This document shows, piece after piece, positions 51,099-64,000 of a stretch of DNA of 64,000 nucleotides. A model generated the notes under the pieces. The model did not search any database and was not told the origin of the DNA. It was given only the letters and a program-made list of their open reading frames with translations. The stretch lies in the NCBI RefSeq assembly GCF_040054535.1, contig NC_090785.1, positions 8,250,501 to 8,314,500 on the forward strand, given 5' to 3'. Numbering within the stretch: position 1 is the first letter of the stretch; every line of letters begins with the position of its first letter. Position numbers and translations under genes: made by a program. Origin of the DNA: Antennarius striatus. Taxonomy: Eukaryota; Chordata; Actinopteri; Lophiiformes; Antennariidae.

Positions 51099-51701
51099 AT
51101 GGGTAGCGAAAGTGAGATAATAAACAGAGAACTGTCAAAGATGTCTGACGAGGATTTGCTGGCGTGTTCCAAAGAGGAGCTGGTGAATCGGCTGCGGAAA
51201 GAGGAGTCGGATAAAATGTCAGCTCTGATCCAGAGAGGACGGCTGATAAAGGAGGTAAACAAACAGCTGCAGGGACACCTCCTGGAAATCAGGGAGCTGA
51301 AAGTCATCAATCAGCGACTGCAGGAGGAAAACGTGGAGCTGCGGGATTTGTGCTGCTTCCTGGACGACGACCGACTCAAAGTGAAGAAGCTGGCCAGGGA
51401 ATGGCAGCTTTTCGGCCATCATGCGGCCAAAGTGATGCGAGAGGACCTGGGTGGGTACTTGAAGAAGCTGGCAGATCTGGAGCGCATGCAGGACGGGCTG
51501 GTTAAGGAGAACATTGACCTGAAGGAGTTGTGCCTGGTTCTGGAGGAGGAGTGTGTCAGCAGGAGTGACTCCAGTCCTGGAGGGTCCAGCGAGCTCAACC
51601 TGCCCTGCATGGTGGTCCGGGATCTGGGGGACGGAAGCTCCAGTACAGGCAGCGTGGGGAGTCCAGACCAGCTTCACCTGGTGTGTTCACCTGATGATTG
51701 A
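51099..51701 (+). CDS. ccdc85b: Coiled-coil domain protein 85B (DIPA)
   Basis: Small adaptor protein of the CCDC85 family; mammalian CCDC85B (delta-interacting protein A) is reported to repress transcription and to associate with catenin and cell-junction partners. Single coding exon, 200 residues (human 202). Two coiled-coil stretches are visible: about 20-95 (LIKEVNKQLQGHLLEIRELK, NVELRDLCCFLDDD) and about 115-155 (YLKKLADLERMQDGLVKENI, DLKELCLVLEEE). The conserved REDLGGY and WQLFG motifs lie between them. The C-terminus DLGDGSSSTGSVGSPDQL ... CSPDD is nearly identical to human. The first ATG is chosen because the acidic lead-in SDEDLLACSKEELVNRLRKE aligns with the human start. Divergent from fibp and convergent with fosl1, as in human. 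Confidence 0.97.
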   Translation: MGSESEIINRELSKMSDEDLLACSKEELVNRLRKEESDKMSALIQRGRLIKEVNKQLQGHLLEIRELKVINQRLQEENVELRDLCCFLDDDRLKVKKLAREWQLFGHHAAKVMREDLGGYLKKLADLERMQDGLVKENIDLKELCLVLEEECVSRSDSSPGGSSELNLPCMVVRDLGDGSSSTGSVGSPDQLHLVCSPDD

Positions 51702-53740
51702 TGGCAGGTTCTTGTCTGCAGGGCTTCTGCGACCCAAATATGGAACCTAGAGAGTAAGGAGCGTTGTGACCCCCAGGCACAGAGGCTTTCTCAGCGGACA
51801 GGTGACTTCATATCAGAGCCTCCTGAATGCTGCAGAGAAATGTGTGCCTCTATGTTTTGACTGGACAAAGGCTCTCCCAAGTTCAAGATTTTACAAAGAC
51901 ATTTAATAGATGTTTGCTAGATTATTATGTACCTGAATTTTACAGTGTTTTTTGGAAGATTTCTTCTGTTTTTTGGGAAATTCCTCTTTTTCAGTGGTCT
52001 ATTGAAAAAAAAAACTGACCAAAAAGTGGGTCGTATGTATAAATTTATCTCATGCACTGGACTAGCCTACACTGGTAGAAGCCTTTTTTCTATTGCACTG
52101 GACAGCATTATAATGAATCTTTAATTTCCAGATCATAAGATTCATTTCAATTCAGTTCAATCCAATGAGCCATATTTAGTCCACTGATTCCCAACAGCAC
52201 TGAAATAAATTAGTTGTGGTAAAGAAAAATATGTAACAATTTGATACAGTATTTGCTTTTGCTAGATGCCCAATAATGTGTAATATTTCATGTACTCTCT
52301 TCCTCAGGATGGGATTGGAGTGCCAAATGTGCATGATGATTGTCATAATTTATGAAGGACTGTCAACCAGTATGATGTGACAGCACTTCAGGTTTACAGT
52401 GGGTGGGGCGGCTGTGCATAATGTACAAAAGCTAGAGCCATGGGCAGAGCCAGCACACCTATGAAGGTTTTGGATATATGTCCTTGGACTTCATTGATGA
52501 AATCAATAATTTATGTCATTTCTTTTTAATTCAACTGGAATTTCTCCATATCAAACTGAAAGGTCCACAAGTTTGAATGATTTCTACATTATATTCAAAC
52601 CAAACTATTTAATGTCACTTTAATTTCACTTTTTTACTACATTGTTGTTGATGTTCAATTGGCATCTCACAGACTAGCCAAGGTTGGCAACCATTAGCCT
52701 TTCCTGGAACCCATGCTCTGTATTTACTAGGGATAATCTTAACGTTGACCCTTCTTTATCCTTTATCTGTATTAAATAGTGTTACTAACCGTTTTCAGTT
52801 TAAATCATAGATAATGCACATGGATTAGAGAACTTTATTGGGGGCTATGTTCATAGTGGATTGAAGAGCTTTAAATACAGTGGAGATGACACTTTGTGCT
52901 ATTCTGTCTTTATGTGTTTGACTTTCAGAAAGAATCACTTCCATTTAAATGACACATAATTGAAGTACTGATTTCTGCATTTGTGGTCTGAACCAGATGC
53001 GGTTGATTGACATTCTATTAATGACTTAGAGACTTCACAGATATCTATCCATTTTATTTTTAGATCCCTATTAGCACAGTGTGGAGAGCTTAAGAGGGCA
53101 GCAATGCTTACTTACAGAGGTGCTTTGACAGCAGTATACACACAGATTTGTTTCTCTCTCATGCTCTCAGTCTGACTCTCATTCCATCTCTAACCTCATT
53201 TAGCAGAGCAATCCAATGCTCCCTGAGCCGTGTATGTATTAGCATGAGATTTGATTCATTTTTGGAAAATGGATGAACAGAGAACACAGTGTCCACAGCC
53301 ATCGGTGGAGTTTGCCAGTACATATTGGAATCATTAAGCCTTAGTGGAAGCTGCAATTTGTGATTGTTTCTTTGATTAGTCTTTTAATGAAATGTCAAAA
53401 ATGAAACATGCCGAATTGATTTACCAGATTGAAAAGTACTTTTTCTGTTTGTTTGCTTGTTTGTTTATTCTAACCAAAACAAAAACATTCAGAAAATGCA
53501 GAAAATAAAATCAGATTACATTCAATTATCATTTTCACTTGATCAAATACAAATGAATATCCTGTCCCTCAACAGGTCAATTATCTTATTTTGGTATTAT
53601 TTTTCACTTTGTTCTACATTAATACTCCCGTTACTTTTTAACCTCCTTGAATCTATTTAATTAAGATGTTTTTCAGTAAAACTGGACTCTCCTTTTGTTT
53701 GTCACCATAACATCACACCATGACAGTATCAAACGTTTAG
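51702..53740. other. Convergent 3' region ccdc85b-fosl1
   Basis: AT-rich DNA that probably holds the ccdc85b 3' UTR (candidate AATAAA at 52204-52209) and spacer. No coding feature or repeat family recognised. Confidence 0.55.
52204..52209 (+). terminator. ccdc85b polyadenylation signal candidate
   Basis: AATAAA about 500 bases after the ccdc85b stop codon. Confidence 0.45.
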
Positions 53741-53752
53741 GAACCATAATCG

Positions 53753-53758
53753 TTTATT
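53753..53758 (-). terminator. fosl1 polyadenylation signal candidate
   Basis: AATAAA on the minus strand about 670 bases after the fosl1 stop. The intervening 3' UTR is AT-rich with several ATTTA motifs on the transcript strand, as expected for a short-lived immediate-early mRNA. Confidence 0.55.
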
Positions 53759-54430
53759 GTCTGTAAAATAATACAAAAGTAGACAAAAGCAAGGCACCGC
53801 CCCCCTAAGACAGATCATCTGACAGCTTGAAAACTACCAAAAATATATTACACTCTCAAAAATAAATATTTGATCAAACATTAACTCCTATGGCCCAGCC
53901 TTAGTGGTCAATAATTTGCATAGACAATATTAGAATTCTCACATGAAAAAAAATAAGGGCAATTTATTTATAGGTCTATTTCCCTTAGTTGAGGTTTATA
54001 AAGTGTTACCTTACAATGTTACATGACAGTGTAACAAGTCATTAAGTGCAAAAGTACACAAAATTGTTACTATTAGTACATTAATAGTTCTAAAATAGTA
54101 CAATTATTTCTAGAAAGCTTGAATAATTCATAAGAGAATATTTTCTGCATGCAGTGCTTTCATATTAAACCCCAAATATTATATCTGACAGTTTTGAAAT
54201 ATAGACTTTTAAAACTATAAAGTGTAAAATTCATATCTTAATAATGCCGCTAACCTCCATGACAAGGAACAGTCAACTTTCTGAATAGATTAAATGAAAT
54301 AAAGGCACAAATCTAATCTTGAAATGCTTATCACAACAATTGCATTCATTTTGGTCATTTTTACCAGCCATCAACCTTGTCATACACATTCTGACTTAAG
54401 TAAAACTGAATATTAGTGTTTCAATGCGTA

Positions 54431-56895
<2,465 letters not shown>

Positions 56896-57271
56896 CCTCT
56901 CTGTTATAAAGACGACAAAACAGGATCCAGATGGTTTTATAAAGGCCTCGGCTCTCACAAATTACTATGGGATTGAGTCCCAATTCAAAGTAAACCCACC
57001 TTATTGCGGTAAATCGGTAGAGTCCAAGCGGTCGTGTTGTGAAGGGGGATCCAAGAAGAATATATTTCGTCGGTTTTTTCCAAGATGGTCTAACACGTCG
57101 AAAAACAACTTTCAGTGGATCCGTTTGTGTTTAGTCATAGATCTAGAAGTCAAAGTCTGGCAATGATTGTGAGGTTGTAAACTCTTAAAGCGGCACTAAA
57201 TGTTTTCCACGCCCCTCCACAGTTACGGGAAATAGTGTTGTCTGGAATCTCTCACGAACCTCCTCGCGTCG

Positions 57272-57293
57272 TGACGTCATTGCCCATATTTGG
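57272..57293 (-). promoter_or_regulatory. fosl1: fosl1 promoter: CRE plus CArG box (SRE)
   Basis: A perfect CRE TGACGTCA (57272-57279) and a perfect CArG box CCATATTTGG (57284-57293) are four bases apart, about 380 bases upstream of the fosl1 ATG. SRF binding at CArG and CREB binding at CRE are the established inputs of FOS-family immediate-early promoters. Confidence 0.7.
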
Positions 57294-58015
57294 TGAGTTT
57301 CCTCCAGAGAGTAACAGGGATTCCTCAGGCAAAAAAAAAAAAAAAAAAGACTATCCAGGAGTTGTTTTTCTCGTTCCAATATTATTCAGTCTACGACAAC
57401 AGCCTCGGTAATCTGCTGCCGTGTGTTCAATATCATTAATATGAGTCGACTCATTTTAGAATTATATTTGTTGTACAAAAATCTACGTGGATGACATAAA
57501 AGGGGAATTGAAATTGAACGTTGCCGTGACGTTTTCATTTAATTTTAATATTTTCTACATGATAAGAATATTACTATACAGTATGTTAGCATTACAATTT
57601 AAACAGACTTACAGACTGGATTCATAAAGCTGAGTGGACAGAGTTCATTACAGTTAAAAAAAAAAGAAAGAAATACAGGACATGCACATTATATCAGTGA
57701 AATTTGTACTGTCAGTATAAGGTAGAAAGTATTACTACTAAGTTAATATGTCAAAGTACAATGAACTTAATCACATCCAGCTTCAAAGCGGTGATGTACT
57801 GTATTATGATTGCGTGTGTTCCTCCATCAATCCGTTAGTCCACCTAGAAAGATGAAACAAAAAACACATTACTCGGGCGGCAAAGGGGATGAAAATGAGA
57901 TGATGACCTTGATCTTGAGAAAACTAGGTCAAGGTCAAATTTCAACTTTTGTACACTCAGGAACCGGATAAGATAGAAAGACGAGGGAGAAAAAAGCCAC
58001 TGTGAGTAAGACCAT

Positions 58016-58071
58016 AGATCAAAGCTAGTACTCTGATCTATGAAAGTAGGTCAGAGCACTAGCTTTGATCT
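58016..58071. repeat. Imperfect 21-22-bp inverted repeat
   Basis: AGATCAAAGCTAGTACTCTGA and its near-complement TCAGAGCACTAGCTTTGATCT are separated by 14 bases, with one mismatch in the arms. GACC/GGTC motifs flank it. Confidence 0.8.
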
Positions 58072-58164
58072 TTGACCTATGCAAGTGCTTCAGGGTAAAA
58101 TTTTGAAGTCAGGGGTGTTGCGGGATGTTGCAGTCTGTGACTGCCTTGGTTCTAGTTTGATTTA

Positions 58165-58365
58165 CAATTACCTCACAGCAAGAAGGTTCCAGGTTTGATT
58201 CCTTACTGTGTGGAGTTTGCATGTTCTCCCCATTTCTGCGTGGGTTCTCTCCAGGTTCTCAGTCCTCTCACCTCCAAGAATATGAAAATTAGGTCAATTG
58301 GTAACATCAAATTTTCCGTAGGTCTTATCATGTGAGTGTGAGCAGTTGTCTGTCTATGGGAAATG
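58165..58365 (+). repeat. SINE-like repeat, truncated 5' end
   Basis: CCTCACAGCAAGAAGGTTCC followed by a Pol III B-box match GGTTTGATTCC (58192-58202), then TGTGGAGTTTGCATGTTCTC and the rest of a very common fish repeat. The A-box part is missing or decayed. Confidence 0.65.
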
Positions 58366-59315
58366 TACATAAAGAAATGTACATTCCACAGTTTCTTGTA
58401 TTTAGTTTTCAACTCTGGCAATACTTAATACACTTGTAAAGTGAACAACAGTAAGAAAACAAAAAAACAATTGCCAGTCCTACAAAATGGATGTGGGCAC
58501 AGCGGCAGGAATGTTTTTAATTGTCTTGAGGTTTTTGGCAGTCACTCTCACTTCACAAACCACATCAATGTAAGCATGCCTGTGGAGATGAGTCACTTGA
58601 TTTTCACAAAGCTGCTGAGTTATTACACCATTCAATTCAACAACTTTTTTTTTTACCTGCAAGCACACTACGCCAACTAGTACAGATTTAAAAATGCATG
58701 CTGTAGATTCAGTAAGCTTAACAGCTGCTGACCCTGCAGTCTCCAAGGACAGAGTTCCCGGCAAGGCCAGGTTTCTCATAGCTGCTCACTGTTGAACTAA
58801 TGTCTCACGTTACTGCTAATTCTTCTCTGAGGAATAAAGATTATCAAAAGAGTCCATATAACAGACTGTTTCTTTGGTATATTTTTGGTCTCTTTTCTAC
58901 AATACAGAATAAGATACGGATTAATGATCAGCTATATAGAAATTGAGAAACTAAATTTGGGCTTTTGTCCCCTCATGTCTTATAAATGGGAGTAGCAACA
59001 AGGAGGAAAATCAGATGCTGCCAAATGTGTGAGGACTGAAGAGGACCTTGGTATACATATCTGTTGTTCACTGCACATGAGCCATATTTCAAGATTTCAA
59101 CAATATTACGCCATCGACTAATGAGGACACACATGTAGGTTGGTTTGATGGTGTCATGTGAAGTTTAAATAGGGTAAAGGTGGGTATCAGATGACTCATG
59201 TTTCAGGAATGCAGTGATGACACACTTAATGCTGTGACTTGTCACAACATGTTGGATACCTTTTCACCCTGATGCCAGAATCACTGGGCCACTACTTCTT
59301 TCATCTATAATTTAA

Positions 59316-59560
59316 GGGGTGGTACGGTGGCGCAGTGGGTAGCAGTGTTGCCTCATAGCTAGAAGGTTCTGTGAACAAATCCATTCTGTGTGAAGTTTGT
59401 ATGTTCTCCTCATGTCCACACTTCAGGTGAAATGGTCAGTTCCAAATTGTGTGTCTGTGCGTGAGTGGTTGTCTTTTGCTCAGAGTGTCCCCCACCTCCT
59501 GCCTATAACACTCCAACAACACCCATGACCCACCAAAAGCAGAAGAAGCAGATAAGAAGA
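59316..59560 (+). repeat. SINE-like repeat with tRNA-like head
   Basis: Opens GGGGTGGTACGGTGGCGCAG with an A-box-like TGGCGCAGTGGGTAGC, then GTTGCCTCATAGCTAGAAGG, a decayed B box and the same body as the copy at 58165 (GTGTGAAGTTTGTATGTTCT). It ends with an AGAAGAAG-type tail. Confidence 0.65.
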
Positions 59561-59862
59561 CAAATTAATTGAATGGTCTTCTTACCAGATAAGCCCTTTT
59601 TGGCAAGAAATATTTTTCATCACATGTTCTTGCATATCAGTGTCTAGGAAGAATGCTGGTTTCTGATTGACTCCACATTTACCCTCTAAAAGTCAAGATT
59701 TTTGTGGGGTTTCTGAGGATGAATTCCAGTGCATATTTACTAGATCTCCACATATTTTCACATAACTCATCTAGCCCACACACATTCCTCTCATACACCT
59801 CCATTCATTTGGTTTGAATTGTAATTTATAGTTTGTCAATTCTTAGTCAGCACCATGGACAG

Positions 59863-60104
<242 letters not shown>

Positions 60105-60569
60105 GCATTGGCCTTGAATCTAAATTTGAAAGTCTTGAGTGCAAAAATTACTTTAGAAGTCAAAACTAATATTATAAGCACATGTAAACGTAATAGCATT
60201 GAATGACTATCTCTTTTAAAATCAGAAACAAAACTTAAGACATGGTGGTTTGTTATTCTTGCAGATGTCATCTTCTTCCAAATTTTAATCTCTTTCTATA
60301 AGGGTAGTGGTTTGTAGTTTGGAATGTTTAAAATCATGCAAAAAATTGGCCCACGCATATGAATACACTGAATTTTTGAATCGTGAAAGCGTTACTCAAA
60401 TTAATTGTGCTTTTTTTTAAAGTCCCTTAAATGTGTTAAAACTGTGTTAACATGCAGATCAGATGTAAACTATACTCAAATGTTTTCACAAGTGGTTACA
60501 TTTGCGATTTAAGGCTCGCATGTATGTGTAAATGAGCTGTGAGCCGTGTTTTCTGCCACGCAGGCACAG

Positions 60570-60654
60570 TGACGTCATCATACCGCCGCTGGTGGGCGGG
60601 GCCAACCCGACAGTACTGCAGCCACGTAGCTAGCCAGCCACGTTAGCTGTTGTG
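60570..60654 (+). promoter_or_regulatory. yif1a: yif1a promoter and possible non-coding exon 1
   Basis: A perfect CRE TGACGTCA (60570-60577) and a GC box GGGCGGGG (60594-60601), no TATA box, then a donor TGTG|GTAAGT at 60654/60655. A pyrimidine/AAG acceptor sits just before the yif1a ATG exon near 61040. This suggests a 5' UTR intron. Confidence 0.55.
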
Positions 60655-61064
60655 GTAAGTGCTCGTTATCTCGCTATTTTAATCAAAAAAATAACAACCT
60701 CATCTCTTAAATAAGTTGTATAAATATTTAATAAGCTACTGCTAAATATATTATCATCAACTATGCGGTATGACTGAGCGTGTATTGAAAATATGTTGGT
60801 AAATTAGCTCATCTGACTCGGTAGCTAGCAGTCGTACACTCTGTGAACGTAGATCTGGCTGCTAAAAGTGTTTATCACATTATTAAATGCTTTCAATAAT
60901 AGTAGCGGCATAAGACGGAGTGATTTATTTAGCTCACCAATACCCTGTTGTACCAACCTTTATATAACGTTAACTAAAAGTGACATTAACCGACGAGTGG
61001 GCTAGATAACTTTATAAGGTATCATTGTTTTTATTATTTTAAGCTAGCGTTAACGGACGTCATC

Positions 61065-63788
61065 ATGGAATTACCACATCATGGCTACAGAGCAAGTAAG
61101 TGGAAATGTGAATCATTTGTGTAAAATTTGGCTAAAAATCCATAGGTAATGTCAACTTCCTATTTCTGAAGAAAGCAAGGCCCACTTGGCTCAACAAACA
61201 TACCTGTCATTTTTAATGTTGACATGCATTAATATATTCCACTCCATTAGCTGGACTGATTGGCTTTGAATTAAATGTAGTGTTATGAGTTCATATATTA
61301 TTTTACACATAATAAATTGTCATTTTTGCTCTTGCTTCAGTTGTAATGTCTCAAATTAAAGAATTGACATGTTAAACAGTGAGGAGGTAGTTCACTGTCA
61401 GTATTGTGGATAATATGGTGGTAACATATCAAGTCAATATTAAAATAATTCGACAGAAGATCAAATGCCACCACTTAGTGCATCTTTTCCCCAGCCAAAC
61501 CAAGAGCCCGCGCTGCTCCCCCCACATCCGATTCCATCCTGTTTGAAGATACCAGTTCTGCAGCCCCAGGATTGAACAGTCAAGGGTACTACACTCCTGG
61601 TTACAGTATGGGAGGACACACAAATGACATGCAAGGAAGTGCAGAGGTCAACAACCTGTTCACTGACCCAATGGCCAATGCTGCGGTGATGTACGGCTCG
61701 TCGTTAGCCAACCAGGGAAAGGATATGGTAAACAAAGAGGTGAGGTGAAAAAATGAAAATTGTATGTGCAGGTGTAAATATATCAGTCTAACAGTCTGGG
61801 TTCTTTCCAGCTGTAAAATCTGTGTATGAACAGGAATACAGTACCTTCTCAAATATAGTGATTTGCTTTAAAGTTTTTAGCTACAATTCCACAGTTTTCA
61901 TATTAAGGCTTGGAATCTGAAAAGGTAGTGTTGGAATTGTAATTCTTATCAGACAAGTTTCAGTCAAACATATTTTCTGATCCATTTTGTCGTTTAATAG
62001 TACAATCAGTCAATTCTCTTTGTCAGGAATAAAATACGGGCAATTATCTAAATAAAAGTACCACCCATTGATGACACTAACTAAACTGCTGTTGTGTTAC
62101 TGGATTGGCAACTCTAATGTGCTGGAGGCTCAAAGTATGTAGAATTGATGTCAATGTTAAGTCACAGCTATCTGTGGGAAATGCAATGACACAGCTGTGT
62201 TTGCTAAATCTGTCAGACTGTCACTCTTCTTTTGTGAATATAATATCTTCACTTTTACCTTTCAGATCAGCAGGTTCATGTCTGTCAACAAGCTGAAATA
62301 CTTTTTTGCTGTGGACACAAGATACGTTTTGAAGAAACTTATGATCCTCATGTTCCCATATACACATCAGGTAAAATGAGAGCTTTTCATTCAGACTTTA
62401 TTGTACATCAACATACAGAACAACACAGAACATTTTTATCATCTTAAGACTGCATGATAATAAAGGTGGTATCTGCTTTCAGCCATTTAATCACTAGTCT
62501 TGTTTTCTTTATGAGCACTTTGAGCCCAGTAAATTCACACACATCTTAACTTATTCAGATTGTAAATTAAGTCACCACTCTAAACATTTTGTACCCTGAT
62601 AATGTGTGAACTACACAGTGCAAATTCTCCTTGCAAAATCAGGGTCAAGCAGCATGGACTATCTGTTCCTAAATTCCATGTAATGCTTTTTAGTATTTAT
62701 AACCATTAAAGTGAGTTGTAATTGTTTGATGTCCTCATGAGTGGTGTGTACTTAAATGATGAAACCCATGATCACTGATAAATGTGTAGGTGTAGTTATA
62801 CAGGAACAGCCTCCAACAAACAATTTACTCATGTTTGTTCAAGGTCTGATTACAAATCACGGAGGCATTTTCTCTTTGCTTTCTTGGGTAATTATTTTCC
62901 ATTTGTAAGTGAATAGATTTATTCATTTTATTTCGTCATGTACAACAAATCAGTCTTGAGTACCTAAGAAAGGACAAATAGTAACATGTTTGGCATCGTC
63001 ATTTTTTGTGTTGATATGAACATTGTTGATAGTAAGAAAAAAACACAAAAGAAACACTAAAGAACACATGGTTCATGTCTTGTTCCCTGATAGGACTGGG
63101 AAGTTCGCTACCATCGGGACACTCCACTCACTCCAAGACAGGATGTGAATGCACCTGATCTTTACATCCCTAGTGAGATTTCTATAAATACTTAATTGTC
63201 AGTATTATAACGTTCTGGAGTCTTAGATGTTTATTATGTGTATTTATTGTCTTTTAGCAATGGCTTTCATCACTTACGTTTTACTTGCCGGAATGGCCCT
63301 TGGGATTCAAAAACGGTGAGTAACTCAATCACATCTGGTCACAGTAAGCATGTTCCTGTCAGGTAATCTGAATGACGGATGTGTATTGTGTTCATGTTCA
63401 GGTTCAGCCCAGAGGTTCTTGGACTGTGTGCCAGTACGGCCCTGGTGTGGGTCATCATTGAGGTCCTGGTGATGTTGTTGAGTTTGTACCTGCTGACGGT
63501 ACACAGCGATCTCACAACCTTTGACCTCATTGCCTACAGTGGATACAAATATGTTGGGTAAATGCCATGTTATATTTAGGATGTATCTGATTTTGCTTTT
63601 CTGTCAAAATATTGTGGTGGATTAGGGTTAATTGGAGTTTATCAGGAATTGATCAATTATTTTAAAAGTAAGTTGACCCTCTGTCTCCTTTTAGGATGAT
63701 CTTCTCAATTTTGTGCGGCCTACTGTTTGGCAGTGATGGTTATTTTGTGGCCCTTGCGTGGTCATCTTGTTCCCTCATGTTTTTCATT
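61065..63788 (+). CDS. yif1a: Yip1-interacting factor homologue A, 3' partial
   Basis: Multi-pass protein of the early secretory pathway; it binds YIPF5 (Yip1) and acts in ER-Golgi vesicle traffic. Exons: 61065-61095, 61495-61739, 62266-62370, 63094-63172, 63258-63315, 63402-63557 and 63695-63788, in phase throughout, giving 256 residues; human YIF1A has 293, so about 37-45 are missing beyond the window. The cytosolic N-terminus contains [13 protein letters not shown] and [20 protein letters not shown], then [17 protein letters not shown] and FPYTHQDWEV. Membrane segments start at about 154 ([19 protein letters not shown]), continue with [16 protein letters not shown] ... [16 protein letters not shown], then [20 protein letters not shown] and [16 protein letters not shown]. 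Identity to human YIF1A is high, and the [17 protein letters not shown] block is identical. The start is the first ATG in the exon, [10 protein letters not shown]. Confidence 0.95.
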
Positions 63789-64000
63789 GTAAGTATCATC
63801 ATCCATCATATTAAAAAGCCTTTAAGTATTTGAGGTTGAGCTTTTTTCTTCAGCCATAAACAAATCATCAATCCGTAATAACTACGTTCTTGCAAACCTG
63901 AAATTTGGATGATTTCTACTGCTGTCGTTTGTTGGCTGTTGAGCAAAAATTTTGTGTGAAACGCTTGCTTTTTCAATACATTGATCATGCGTCAGACAAA
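63789..64000 (+). other. yif1a intron at window end
   Basis: Begins with donor GTAAGT; the remaining C-terminal yif1a exon or exons are beyond base 64000. Confidence 0.8.

Noticed and set aside
51219-51677. Minus-strand 152-codon frame opposite ccdc85b
   Set aside because: Shadow of the ccdc85b coding exon, which matches human CCDC85B end to end.
63379-63561. Separate 60-residue membrane protein
   Set aside because: It is the sixth coding exon of yif1a, in phase with its neighbours.

Overview
This is nuclear DNA from a ray-finned fish, most likely a percomorph teleost. The evidence is intron-containing genes with GT-AG splice sites, an AT-rich background dense in CA, TG, AT, ATT and GATA/GACA microsatellites, fish-type repeats (an RTE/Rex3-like LINE, tRNA-headed SINEs, a TIR MITE, a hAT-like fragment), and proteins that read as fish versions of human 11q13 genes. 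It is not bacterial; I see no operons, CRISPR arrays or phage. The species cannot be named from this sequence.

Layout, left to right. 1-7.3 kb: mrpl11 (+), whose first coding exon lies before the window. 11.9-16.1 kb: npas4 (-), eight coding exons and a TATA-type promoter, convergent with mrpl11. 16.2-29.7 kb: about 13.5 kb with no recognisable gene, holding microsatellites, old repeat fragments, possible npas4 upstream control elements and some unique stretches that may be conserved non-coding DNA. 29.7-35.3 kb: efemp2 (-, fibulin-4), with an unresolved 5' end and a possible signal-peptide exon near 39.5 kb. 40.9-47.9 kb: fibp (-), complete in ten coding exons, with a broken RTE/Rex3-like LINE in intron 1. 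51.1-51.7 kb: ccdc85b (+), a single coding exon. 53.7-57.3 kb: fosl1 (-), four coding exons, with a cluster of AP-1 sites in an intron and CRE plus SRE motifs upstream. 60.5-64 kb: yif1a (+), running out of the window.

The gene set is a conserved block. From memory, human 11q13 carries EFEMP2-(CTSW)-FIBP-CCDC85B-FOSL1 in the same relative order and orientation, NPAS4-MRPL11 as a convergent pair, and YIF1A nearby. No ctsw is visible here. Products act in mitochondrial translation (mrpl11), stimulus-induced transcription (npas4, fosl1), elastic matrix assembly (efemp2), FGF1 signalling (fibp), transcriptional and junctional adaptor functions (ccdc85b) and ER-Golgi trafficking (yif1a). They are not one pathway.

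I did not find a novel multi-gene system. The observations most worth a second look are the AP-1 site cluster in fosl1 intron 2, the four perfect CRE octamers (three at promoters of fosl1, yif1a and fibp, one upstream of npas4), the paired CA/TG microsatellites in inverted orientation, the GATA/GACA (Bkm-type) tract, the LINE abutting a fibp splice donor, and several perfect short hairpins. Exon boundaries of all seven genes were worked out by hand from splice signals and reading-frame continuity.
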